Source: Thamnaconus septentrionalis
Taxonomy: Eukaryota > Chordata > Actinopteri > Tetraodontiformes > Monacanthidae
Direction of reading: 5' to 3'
Assembly: GCA_009823395.1 (NCBI GenBank)
Contig: CM020506.1
Coordinates: 19,719,001 to 19,783,000 of the forward strand
Length of the DNA stretch: 64,000 nucleotides
Shown here: positions 11,801-25,300 of the stretch, piece by piece
How the letters are laid out: every line of letters begins with the position of its first letter
Numbering within the stretch: position 1 is the stretch's first letter
Program-made: the position numbers and the translations under genes
Notes under the pieces: model-generated
Told to the model about the DNA's origin: nothing
What the model saw: the letters and a program-made list of their open reading frames with translations, nothing else
Database searches by the model: none

Positions 11801-14800
11801 CCGAGCGCGGCTCTGTGCGGGAGACTCGGAGGAGGCTCACTCTGACTCATGAACCGTACCAGTGAGATGCATTTGGAATGATTAGAGGTTATAATTACTG
11901 GCTTCGGAGCAAAAGACGTTTGATGTGTCTCAAAAACCTTCAGGGAAAAAAACTGTAAAAATGTACATACATTATTCTTTATTCTTTTATTTTTTTTCTT
12001 GTCTATTTCTTTGTATCGTGACTAATTGCACCGTGATTTCATCCTGCAGTGTATTTCTGATGTACTGTATGAATGACAATAAGGAGGCTGAATCTGAATA
12101 TATGATGATAATTGCATGGCATTCCTACAACAGAGGAGGGGGCTAATCATGTATTAGCTGCACAGGTTTACCCTTGTATTACAGCTTATCTCCGTCTTAT
12201 CAGTCCAGGTTCTGGTTGATAAGAGCTCTGTCAGATCTGTCCGATTCTTTTTTTTATTTTTCCTTCACTGAAGTCAAACGTCTCTCCGTCTAACTTGCTC
12301 CGCAGTCATGGCCAGTCCGCAGCGTTTTGTGGGCAGCAGCCTGCTGCAGTGGAACAACATGGTGGCGGCGGCGGGCGTGTCCGTCCCCTGGCACGTAGAG
12401 CTGATGTTCCGCACCCGCCAGGCCACGGCCACGCTGCTGCACATCTCCTCCAGCCTGCAGCACAACCTCACCCTGCAGGTGAGCCCAGCACACACACACA
12501 CACACACACTCACACACTCACACATGCACGTACGCAACACACCCCTAGACTCCAAGATGGCGGCCCATTTATTTCAATGAAGTTGCTCACCAGACGTCGA
12601 AAAAGTTCTTGACTTCCGCATTAATGGGCCCATAGAGCGTTCGCAGTAGTAGTGTCACTTCCCATCATGCCTCTGTAACCTCTGCTCTTACCAAAACACA
12701 TTTTAAACCTTTCAGCGTTCAATATGATTCCTTTCATCGTCTTCAAGTAAAAACAATCACCTGACTTTTAGTTTTTAGGGTTAGGGTTGGTTCGGTTGGC
12801 GCCACCTGTTGGCCAGGACAGTTGCAGCAGAGAGCCCCCAAAAAAAAGGCTGTCTGAGTTTGAGCTGCTCGAACGAGATCGTAGCGGTGTAACATCCGCG
12901 GCGTGCTCAGCAGGGTCTGGCCTTTTTGCGAACCCGTCTAGACTGACGACACTGTGATGTGTTGCGTAACATTTGACGAGGATCCACTCCCAGCCCTGAA
13001 CGCCGGTGAGGTGCCGCAGCCCACGACTGCTGGATGTCCCATCATCATCATCATCATCATCCTGCCATGTTTTTGTGCTGTTCTTTCCTCTGGTCCGCCT
13101 GCTCTTTCTGACCTGCTGCCCCCACCACCACCACCACCACCTGCAGCTGCGTGGCGGCAGCGTGCTGATGGGGCTGCACAGAGGAGAAGACTCGACTCTG
13201 TCCCGCGTGGAGGAGGTGCTGGTCAACGACGGCGAGTGGCACCACCTGCAGCTGGACATCAGCAGCCTGGGCGGAGCGGCCAGCCTGCACAAGGCCGTGC
13301 TGTCTCTGGATCAGGGGCTCTACCTGGTGAGTCACAGCGTCCCGGAGAGTGAGGGGGGGGGCTCCGAGTTCGTCATCGGTTTGGTCTTCCTGCTGGTTTT
13401 ACCAGCTGCGTCACTGCTGCATATCTCTTCAAGGCCAGCATGGAGGTCGACGGGCAGCTGCGAGACTCCAAGATGAAGACCGTGAGCGTCGGTGGCGTGG
13501 CCAGGCCCGATGGCAAGATTCAGCACGGCTTTCGCGGCTGCATACAGGTTCGGCCCCTCACTGGGACTCACTCATGCCTGCATGTGCACTTGATGTGGAA
13601 GAAGAAAACAAGAAAGATGGGATGTGGAGAAAACTGGAGTAAAGCATTTATTATTATAACAATATGGCGACGCGGTGGCGCAGTGGTTGGCGCTGCCGCC
13701 TCACAGCAAGGAGGTCTTGGGTTCAATCCCGGGGTCTCCTGGGACCTTTCTGTGTGGAGTTTGCATGTTCTCACTGTGTCTGCGTGGGTTCCCTCCGGGT
13801 TCTCCTGCTTCCTCCCACACTCCAACAACATGCATGTGAGGTGAATTGGAAACTCTAAATTGTCTGTAGGTGTGTATGTGAGTGCGAATGGTTGTGCTGT
13901 ATGTGGCCCTGCGATGAATTGGCCACTTGTCCAGGGTGTCACCCTGCCTTTGCCCTATGACAGCTGGGAGAGGCTCCAGCAGACCCCTTTGACCTCGACT
14001 GCAGGAGGAGTATTGAAAATAGATGGATGGATGAATTATAATAATGTCATGATGGCACTCAAGGTGAAGAAAAATAGATAATGCATTGATAATATTTGAT
14101 ATGGAAAAAAACACCTTCCTCGTTGTGGTGCGTTCACTTGCTGTGTTTAAAGAACAGGAAAAACAATTCATGTTTCCTGCGTTTGCGTCGCGATTGCATC
14201 CGCAGCATTTGCACAAGCTGTGTTCTGCTCCAGCGAATGTTTTACCATGTTTGTTTGTTTGTTTGTGTTGTTGCTGTGCTTGGCCGCAGGGCCTGCGTGT
14301 GGGCGGGCCTCTGAGTCTGGCGCAGGCCAGGAAGGTGAACGTGGAGCAGGGCTGCAGCGTTCCCGACCCCTGCGGCTCCAACCCCTGTCCTGTCAACAGC
14401 TACTGCAGCGACAACTGGGACAGCTACTCCTGCACCTGCCTGGCTGGTCAGTCCCCTCACATCACCCAAACACAAACCGAAAGAATTCAAACAGTAACGT
14501 ACAGCGGAAAATGATTAATCATCAGTTCCATCCGTTTGATGGGGAGAACCAACGTTTCTGTTGGACAGGGTCAGAGGTGGCAAAAGTATTCACATTCTGT
14601 GCTTCAGTAAAAGTAGGGGTACTTTAAAAAAAGTAATGATTTATTTATTTATTTTAAAGGGACAGTGCGCATATTAATGTACATGTACATTAATATGCAT
14701 GCAGACATGCATACAGAATTAGCCAAAGGTTGCTTTCCATCTGCAGTTCCTGGCAGGTCAGAAGAAATAACAATACAATGACAAATGCAAACAAATGAAA

Positions 14801-17800
14801 AATCGAAATGATAAAATGATAAAAGAATTGGACAGCTGACACTAACAAAGTAACAAAGAAGACCAAGCGGACATAAAAACGTCAATTTAAAATTAGTGCT
14901 GATAGATCTGGGTTTCAACTCCTTTACTCAAGTAAAAGTAAGTCAGGTTCTGAAATGTGCTTAAGTAAAAAGTGTGTTGTTGTTTTTTTACAAAAATACT
15001 CAACAATAAAACAAAACATTTGTTGATAATTTTGCCCAAAAAATGTTGTTTGTTTTTAACAGCTTATGTACTCTCAATACTACAGGTTTTTTTTCACCTG
15101 CAGCACACCCAAACTGCTCTCAGTAATAGTTCTGACCAGTGAGTCATTATTGGATGTTGATAGCATTAATATCAATAACCAATTTATTTTTCTCTGTACT
15201 GAAAACGTACAGAACAGTGACCCCAAAGCCAAAGGACTCTAAAATAATCCCCATCTATAATATCTTCCACCTTTTTATTGAACTACACAAACAGAATAGT
15301 TCAAATAGCTCCACTTCAAGCAACATCTAGAGAAAAAAATAAATGACTTGATCTTTTTAACATTTGCAACATAAAGGCACCAAGGCTGATTTTCCAATTC
15401 AATAAGTAGAAAATACAGATATTTGTGTGCAAATGTAGGGAGTAAAGGTAAAAAGTTGTCCGAGTAAATTGCAGATACCAGAGAAAATCAATGTAAATAC
15501 TGTAACAAAGTATTTGTACCTTGTTACTTCCTTCTTCTGGACAGGATTCTACGGCACCAACTGCACTGATGCGTGCTCGCTCAAGCCCTGCGAGCACGAG
15601 TCGACGTGCACCAGGAAGCTGAGCTCCCCGCGCGGCTACACCTGCGACTGTCCCAGGAACTTCTTCGGCCACTACTGCGAGAAAAAGTACTTTTACCACC
15701 ATCCTGTCAAACTACACCGTTACGTTTAAGATTACTGCTTTGTGTGATCTGTGAGCCATCAGTGAGTGGAATTTAAAGCTGTGTGTGTGTGTGTGTGTGT
15801 TACCAGGACTGACCTTCCGTGCCCCAGAGGTCGTTGGGGTCACAAGACGTGCGGCCCATGTGACTGTCAGACAGAAAAGGGCTTCGACTTCGACTGCAAC
15901 AAGACCAACGGCGAGTGTCGGTGCAAGGTGAGAGGGGAGGTCATGTGATCGTCCAAGTTGGCCAATCAACCCGGAGCCATTGTTCTAAACTGGGCAGGGC
16001 AAACTTTTTGACCAGTTTGACAGAAGGGCCGGAGCAGCAGCAGACGGATGGAGTATTTTGGTGACCCACCAAAAATATATCATGGGATATGTAGAAAACA
16101 TGTTGGTTTAATGTCTATTGAAAATCAACAAAAGCAAAGTTACAGCCCCACGGTATTTAGCTCTTTATTGAAATGACTCTAAAAACATTGAAAAAATTGA
16201 TGATATACAACTATTTTATTACTTACGGTGGGCCAGATTAAAAAGCTTAACGGGCCGCTCATGGCCCCCAGGCCGTAGTTTGCCCATGCCTGTTCTAAAC
16301 TTTCATGCAGCTGCTTCCCCCTTCCACCAATATATCTCAGCTACGACCTAGCCGCCCTAGCCACATGATGCAGGAAACATTTTACAGCAGAGAATTATCA
16401 GGTATTTGTTGGAAAAAGGTCAAAATATGAAGATGATGGTCACCAAAAAAAAGCCAAGGTTGGTTTGTTGACGTAAAACCAAAATGCTACCTAACATGAA
16501 GTAATAATCATGATTTTTATTGAGCTGTGTTTTGCAAGGTGGTGCAACGTGACACAAATCCACCCTTTACTTCTTCTTCGTCTCACTACTGGAAAATACT
16601 GTGCGATGGCCTCCTAGCGCCTCGTTTTTTTGCTCTTCTAAGTGTTATGGAGGTAGAAAACAAACAGTGTTTTTTTGTAGAAGGCATTAAACATAGGGCT
16701 AAAAGTACTATTTTTCAAGAGATATATAGCTTTGTTTGTATCATTTACTCTGCACATCTGCATTGACAATGTCAAGGTTAAATATAATAACAAAATGTCC
16801 TTTTCGCTTTTTTCTGATTTTGCAGGGTTAAACCTAATATGGTAATTTTAGCTCGTCGCGTTCCGTCCTTGTCCTGGTCTTCTCATTAACATAGTGTCAA
16901 ACAGATGAGCGTATCACTGAAATTGCCGGTGTTGCAGCCGATCTGCCCGAAGGCTGCTGCTGTCGGGGTCGCCTGGGCCTGGACGCTCCAGGACGGAGGA
17001 CGTCTCATTAGGGGATGGTGGTGGTGCTGTGGGGGGCGGAGGAGGGGCTGAGAAGCTCTGCCTGTAGCAGATGTTGTTGAATAAGCAGCTGCGGCTTGTC
17101 ACAGCCATCAGGTGGAAGTGTGTGTATGTGTGTAGACGGAGAGCGAGAGAGATAGAGAGATAAAAATGAAAAAGAGCGCTCTCTCTCTCTGCCCCGACGT
17201 GGTCACCAGGACAACCACTACCGCCCCGAGGGCAGCGACACCTGCCTGCTGTGCGACTGCTACCCGGTGGGCTCCTTCTCCAGGGCGTGCGAGCGGGAGA
17301 GCGGCCAGTGCCAGTGCAAACCCGGCGTGATCGGGCGCCAGTGCGACCGCTGCGACAACCCCTTCGCCGAGGTGTCGCCCAACGGCTGCGAAGGTAGGAG
17401 GGTGTTTGCTTTTTTTTCGGCATCTTTTGCTTCTCGTAGCGGGATTTGGGCCGAGCCCGCCTGACTTCTCCTCGCTCTCCCCACCCCAGTCATCTACGAC
17501 AGCTGCCCTCAGGCCATCGAGGCCGGAATCTGGTGGCCCCGGACGAAGTTCGGCCTCCCCGCAGCCGTTTCCTGTCCCAGGGGAACGCTGGGTACGTTGT
17601 TGGTTTTCCCCCGTCTATGCTAATTTCCCGCCAAATTAGCATAGAGCAACGTGAAGCCCCGAAGCCATCATCCAGCCTCACTCTCTCCCTCCCTCCCTCC
17701 TCCATCCGTCCACCCAGGCACGGCAGTCCGGCACTGTGACGAGCACAAGGGCTGGCTGCCTCCCAACCTCTTCAACTGCACCTCCATCACCTTCAGCAAG

Positions 17801-20800
17801 CTCAAGCTCCTGGTGTGTAGCTCGTCATCTCTCCGTCCAAAGCGCCCACAATCGCGCCCCTCGTTTTTAGGAACAAAAATACAAGTGTGAAGTTGTGCTG
17901 TGTGATTTCAGAGGCAGCGACTTTCTTGTTTGTCGCCGTCTCAGTTTAGCTTTCAACAACATTTTGTGTTTGGCTGGAAGTGCTGTTGGAGAATACGTTT
18001 TTGGACACCTCATGTGTGTGATGTTCTGTACTGCACTAAGAATGAGTCTTAAGTCTGCAAGTGCAGTTTTACCCACAACTACCCACCAGCACTAACCAAA
18101 CTACCCCAATTCCCCAAAACTACAAGAATTGAGGTTTCCATTTCCAATCATTTCCATTTGTATGTGTGCCTCTGATGCAGCCAAACCTTTTGAAACCACA
18201 CACTGCAAAATTCTTTGGCAAATATTTAATCACAATAATTGGGATTGAGTCAAATTTTAAGGGTGTTTGAAAACTTTTTCTCCACTACCGTACTGTAGAA
18301 TTTAGTGTTGGACCAGCTTAAACATTTTTGACAGAAATGAATTAAGGTTGAGCGCTTCAAGGCTTCTTGCAGGAACTCTTCGTCAAGCAGGTTTTAAATT
18401 GCCGCTGCAGTATTTTCAACAGAACATCTCTGCATGATGGATCTCCACTGACGCTCAACGACGGCCGGTTTGATTTTTTTCATTCATTTCTTCCAGTCGG
18501 ACAAGTTCTACCGCAACGCATCGCTTCTGGACTCGGGCAACGTGCCGCAGACCGCCGCCCTGCTGGCCAACGCCACCTCGCACACGGAGAAGTACTACGG
18601 CAGCGACGTGAAGGTTGCCTATCGCCTCACGCGCTCTCTGCTGCAGCACGAGAGCAACCAGCAGGGCTTCAACCTGACGGCCACGCAGGACGTCCACTTC
18701 ACGGAGGTGAACACGCTCGAGCTCCGACTGACCGGCGCTGCCTTTTTATTTATTTCTGTTTCTTTTTTTGCAAGTCAGCATAGTTAATGTGTTGGACGGG
18801 AGAGGATTGGGACAACAATAAGAGAAAAAAAAGTGCAGGAAGGAGACTTTTTGTCCATAAATATTGAAATTCCGTGAATAAAGTCAGAATTTCAGGTTGA
18901 AATTTTGAGATTAAAGTTGAAGTTTTAATTTCGAGGTGAAAGTCAAAATTTGATTTTGCGAATAAAGTCGAAATTTCAAGATTACAGTCAAAATTTTATA
19001 GTTTGTGACTATGGATAATGGAAGTGTGTCACAAGGCTTGTTCTTCATCTTTATTACGAAATGTTGACTTTAATCTCATAATTTCATCTTTATTCACAAT
19101 ATCGAAATTTGACTAGAATCTCAGAATTTCAATTTATTCATGAAATCGAAACTTTGACTTTTAAGCTTGAAATTTCAACTTCATTCACCAAAACAAAACT
19201 TCAGCTCAAAGCTTGACATTTTGACTTTATTATTCAATCTCGAAACAGAAACCACGAAACAAATTCTCCTTCCTGGAATTATTTTTTCCCTTCTTCTGGC
19301 CCTCGTCCTCTCCTCTCCGTAGTGGAGAGGGAGGCGGCTCTCTCTCCTGCTCGGACTCTTCAGCCTCCTGCTGCGTAGCCGCAGGGAGCTCATCACACTT
19401 CGCTTCCCTCTCGCGGCCGCGGCCTCCTGTCACACGCAACTCTGGCTGTTTCCTCGCAGAATCTGGTGCGCGTGGGCAGCGCCATCCTGTCGCCGGACAC
19501 GCGGCTCCACTGGGAGATGATCCAGCACTCGGAGGGCGGCACGGCGGCGCTGCTGCGACACTTCGAGGAGTACGCCAACACGCTGGCGCAGAACATGCGG
19601 AAGACCTACCTCAGCCCCTTCACCTTCGTCACGCCGCACATCGGTGAGATTTCGGCGCTATGTGGTGGAATCGTGGGGGGGGGGGTTTGTGGCCTCGCAG
19701 CACGACACAACACCCTGGGAATTACATCCGACTGTCGAAAATCCTGTAACCAGTCACAGGATGCCCACTTTAGAGGAGTTGAACCGATTGACACATTACA
19801 AATAGAAGCACTGCCTTTCACACAAGAACAGTGAAAACAGTGAAAACGTTTGCTTCATTTACCCCAATTTCTTCCCTGCATTATAGGATTTCTCTCAATT
19901 ATGAAAAAATCTATTTTCCTTGTCTAAAACGGTTGGTTGCAACCAAAAATAATATATATTACGTAATATATATTCATTTAGAGATGACAGTAATATGTAT
20001 GTGTACACATAGATGTAGATGTATATTTACATACATACATACATACATACATAGATACACACCACACACACACACACACACACATACACACTGTACATAC
20101 ATAGATACACACCACACACACACACACACACACATACACACTGTACATACATAGATACATACACACACACACACACATACATACACACACACATAAAAAC
20201 ATACGTACATACATACATACATTTATACACACACATACATACATACATACCTATAAATACATATATAAATATGTATATATATATATATATATATACAGTA
20301 TATATATTTATATATGTATACAGTATATACATACATAAACACACTCACAAATAATGAACATTATGTTAGATATATTATCTAATATGCATGAACATATATT
20401 GAAGACATGAATTCTCTAATCTGAGGTTTCTTCTAGTTGCTCCTCACCTGCTTCTAAGGGTGTCCCCTTAGAAGATGTTGCACATGCAGGAAATGTTAAT
20501 GTCAATTTGCCCTTTGAAGCGAATTGTTTTTGCACACTTGGGACATACAAATATAAATGTCATTGATTTGATAAGATGCTGAAGCTTTTAACTAATCCAG
20601 TTTTGTCCAGTGAATCTCTCTAACGCTTCCTGGCTTTACAGACGCTGCATGATGGAAGAATTTTAAGACTTGATGAGCAAAAACGTGTTCAAACCGAATC
20701 TCTCTGTCTCTGTGCGCTCTCAGCGCTTGAAACGCGGCTCTCAGACTTGGCACGATCCCTGAGATAGCCGAGCTTCTGCAGCAGATGTTCCCAGGTCTCC

Positions 20801-22347
20801 TGGGCTCACATTAAAGGAGCCGCGCGTCCATGTGTGTATGTTTTCTCACGCAGTCGTCTCCGTGGACCGTCTGAAGAAGATGAATTTCGCCGGAGCCAGA
20901 CTCCCGCGCTACCAGTCCCTCCGGGGCCCCCGTCCCGCAGACCTTGAGACGGCTGTCACGCTGCCAGACTCGGTCTTCCAGCCGCCCGTGGACACCAGAG
21001 GACACAGGCACCTGGACGTGTTCCCAGAATCCTCTGCGAGAAACGGCTCGGCCAACAGGAGGAGGCGGCACCCGGATGACAACCAGCAGGACGCCATCGC
21101 CAGCGTGATCATCTTCTACAGCCTGGCCTCGCTGCTGCCCGAGAGCTACGACCCGGACAAGAGGAGCCTGCGGTAGGAAAGATCCAAGATCTTCCGAGAT
21201 CTGAGAATTTTCTTTCTTAGCTGGGTTTCTGCTCGGTGGTGGTGTGGATTCAGATGGGGCTGGAAGTGGGAATGGAGAGTAAACCTATGGAGGAAACTGT
21301 TGAGGAGAGTCCCTATTATACAGACCTGAAGTCTGTTTCAATCTGTCAAGAACCCACTTAGCTCTCTAGCATTCCTCTGATGAAGTGGTCGCTGCAGGCA
21401 TTAAGACACTACTGCGGTGTTCTGTCAACTTTTTTTTTTTGTAACAACCTTAGGAACTCTCAAAAAAGAATGCTTTTTTTCTCAGTTAAAGGTCCAGTGT
21501 GTAATATTTAGCTTGATTTATAATTTTTATATTGGAAAAAGTTTAACACACTGCCCATAAATACATGAATTAAAGTGTATAATCACCGTACAATAAAAGT
21601 AATTTGGTTTTCCTACCCTTAGAACACTTCTGTGTATATATATGAGAATATATATATATATATAGAATATGTATCTATGTTATGTAGTTATGTATGTATA
21701 TTATCTATCTATATATATATATATATGGACAATATAGGTCGCCTGACAGCCGCTTTTCATAATTAGTGTGAACGCTTGGGCCTTCAAATAAAGCAACGAA
21801 GAAGAAGGTGGACGAGGTATCCAGGCTTGGTTGTGCAGGCCGCCATAACTCAAGGGGAGGGAAGGGAGAGTGAAAGAAGTAATGTGAAATGTAACCAGTC
21901 GATGTCGCTGTTTCTTCTTCAAAATCTCCAAATATTGCACGCTTGACATTTAAACAAGCTTCTGTACACGACACAAAACATCGCCATTTTTCCGTACGGC
22001 CGATCCTCAGCAACCTGCCCTCAATCTGAGCCGTGCGGCGTCATGTGAAAACAGCCTCCACCTCCAGTGGGGTCGACCCTTTGTCAAAAGCTTCCCTCCA
22101 CTTTGCTGCAGGGTGCCGAAGCGTCCGGTCATCAACACCCCGGTGGTCAGCATCTCCGTCCACGACAACGACGCGCTGCTGCAGCACCACCTGGACAAAC
22201 CCATCACCGTGCAGTTCCGCCTGGTGGCCACCGAGGAGCGCTCTAAGCCCATCTGCGTCTTCTGGAACCACACCATTCTGTGAGTTGATGGCGCAGACAC
22301 AGAGTGGACGATGAGTCCCCCTCCTTCACCCGGCCTTGTGAGTCACC

Positions 22348-22399
<52 letters not shown>

Positions 22400-25300
22400 C
22401 AGTGCCGGGAGGGGCGGCTGGTCGGCCAAGGGCTGCGAGGTGGTGTTCAGGAACAGCACGCACATCAGCTGTCAGTGCTACCACATGACCAGCTTCGCCG
22501 TGATGATGGACATCTCCAGGAGGGAGGTGAGTCGGCCGCCAGATTGCCCGTGGTTTTTTTTTTTAAGCTTTCACTCCTTTTGTGCTCGCTCCGTGTCAAT
22601 CAGTACAAATACTTTGTTACAATACTTAAGGAGGTTTTCCAGGTTTTCTGATGACTTTTTACTCTTGCTCCCCACATTTGTGCACAAAGTATTTTTAACT
22701 TTTTACATTGGTAAAATGTACGAATTTTGTGTTTGAAAGATACAGATTCTGTTCAAAGTAATTCACTTGTTGCTTGAAGTGGGGATACTTTAACTGTGCT
22801 GTTTGTGTGTAGTTCCGTAGAAAAGTGGACGATATTTCAGAGTACCTCGGGTTTGGGGTCAATAGCTGCGTTCCCATAACCCCTAGAATTGCGCAAAACC
22901 TAAATATCGCAATAAAAAACTGGTAATGGAAACATCTAAATTTCCAAAAACCTCTCAAACATCGCTGAAAGGTTTTTACGCTCTCATGAGGTTTCAGACG
23001 TATCGATTCAGAGGTGTATCGCAAAAGTGTCATGGAAGCACTTTTTTCGAATTTACGTGTCGCCTGACGTGACGTACGGAGGTCATGTGACCGGTTCACG
23101 TCACGTAAAAATGGCGCGTTATGTTTGAGTATGTATGTTTATGGAGGAGGAGACGGAATGTTTTATACAAGTCATCAAAGAGAAATATTTAACAACCCTT
23201 CATGACAGCAAACAAACGTAAACAAACAAAAGCAAACATAAGTCTCGTAAATTTCGCGAGACGACATTTCACGAGAATTACAGCTTATGCGCTTCACACC
23301 ATTCAGTGGAAACACCTGCAAATCGCAATTGTACTTTGTCAAAATTTTAGAAATATTGCTTTTATTTTGCGAAAAACTGTAATGGAAACGCAGCTACTGT
23401 TCAGTACGTTTTCCGGACAGAGAAAAATAAACATGTAGAAAATAGCATTGGTTGATATTAGAAGTGTCAATGTCTAATAATGGATCATATCAATGGATAT
23501 GATATGGAGAGTAGAAAAGCTGTTAAAGGAAAAACTTTGTAATTTTTTCAAAATTATCCACATATGTATTTTGTCATTAATGGCAAAAAAAACAGAACCT
23601 GTACTTTCACTGTAGTAAAAGAGTTGAATCAGTACTTTTCATTTTACCAGTTATTTTTTTACACAAGTATCGGTACTTTAAGTACAAAGTGTGAATAATT
23701 GTGCCTCGCCTGCAGAACGGAGAGATTCTGCCCATCAAAGTGCTGACGTGGAGCACGGTGGGAGTGACGCTGGGCTTCCTGCTCCTCACCTCCGTCTTCC
23801 TCCTCTGCCTGAGAGCCATGCAGTGCAACAAGACCAACATCATCAACAACGGAGCGGCCGCGCTCTTCTTCTCCGAGCTGGTCTTCGTCCTGGGCATCAA
23901 CCAGGCCGACAACCCGGTAAACCCTCCCTTTTTGTTTTGTTTTTTCGCTCTCTGTCCGTTTTTCTCTGTCGTCGCCCTTGCGCCTCCTCACTGTCACCGT
24001 CTCGCCCCGGTTGCAGTTTGTGTGCACGGTCATCGCCATCCTCCTGCACTTCTTCTACCTGTGCACCTTCTCCTGGCTCTTCCTGGAGGGCCTTCACATC
24101 TACCGCATGATCAGCGAAGTGCGAGACATCAACTACGGGCCTATGAGATTCTACTACCTGATTGGCTGGGGGGTGCCGGCCTTCATCACAGGTTTGAGAC
24201 GCAGAAGCACAGCAGTGAGGAGGAGGAGGAGGAGGAGGAGGAGGCTGGGAGAGGGATTTCACTGTGATATGAAACGGATGGTGACAATACGACGCAACGT
24301 TAATGTGGCAACATGTTTATTTTGTTACCACTAGAGAGCGCCGCTCAGCATAGCATGTAAAACAACCCAACCCAAATGGCAACTCTCTAGTTTAATGGTT
24401 GTATTCAGCATAATTTTAGCCACTGTTAGCATGCATCTACCCGCTCCAGGGGGTAGTTTGCTTCTCACTACTTCTAACTCTGGTAGGGCAGCTGTTCCTT
24501 TGGGCAGGAGGAGGCAGAGATCCAGATGCAGTTAACGTGTCGCTGGTCCATCTCTGTAAACTAAAGGATAGAAAAGTCTCGCAATCAACAGACAGAGGGA
24601 GCTAATGTGATGTAGCGCTCTACCCCAGTAATAATATCACTAGAGCGTCACAAACCAATTTGTTTTGTTACCTTCTATAATTAAAGCTTCTCAGTGTAGC
24701 TGTTGAGAACCATTATTAGAAATGATTAAGTAATGTTTCATTCGTGACAGAGATTCATGTAGCGACGCCAGTTTGGCTGACATCTCACTTCAGCATCTGA
24801 CCGTTTGACCCAAACAGTCAGGATTTTTTTTTTTTAAGGTGAAAGATCCTGAGATATTGGTGAGAGCTGCGTGACAAAATGAGAAACTGTTAATGAGATG
24901 TGTTTCCATTAGTAACAAAAGCATCTTACTGGTTGACCTGGTTGAATTACACTCAGTTACCTTCCAGGCTTTTCAGCAGAACTTGTGAAAAATACCGTAT
25001 GCTTCTGGAGTGATGGCATTGGACACAACCATGGAATAGTTTTCATAGCGCACATCAATGGTACTCTGTCTATGTGTTCTGTTGCAAAGTTGGCAGTGGA
25101 ACATTGTGGGATGTCTATTATGGAATTGTTACAGAGTCACAAACAATGACACTTTATTCCTTCCGACTCTATAAATAACCTCTGGGAGATTCTCAAAGAC
25201 CTTCCAGGAAGTAATTCAGGAAGAATTAAAAAAAGAAAGATATCTGGTGTTGAAGCGACTGACTGTCTGCGCCTGTAGGTCTGGCTGTGGGTCTGGACCC

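Noticed and set aside
12775..12792. Interstitial telomere repeat (TTAGGG)
   Set aside because: Only about two units; within chance expectation.
13676..13730. A functional tRNA gene
   Set aside because: A and B boxes are present, but no cloverleaf can be formed and SINE body sequence follows.
13701..14396. A 231-codon minus-strand frame
   Set aside because: It is the antisense of the SINE plus a celsr2 exon.
20041..20150. CRISPR-like repeated units
   Set aside because: Two adjacent copies of microsatellite DNA without unique spacers, in an animal genome.
19974..20344. Long Val-Cys and Tyr-Val-Cys-Met open frames
   Set aside because: Artefacts of CA/ACAT microsatellites.
22695..23099. A 134-codon minus-strand frame as a gene
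   Set aside because: It lies across a dispersed repeat and the nested miniature transposon and has no transposase features.
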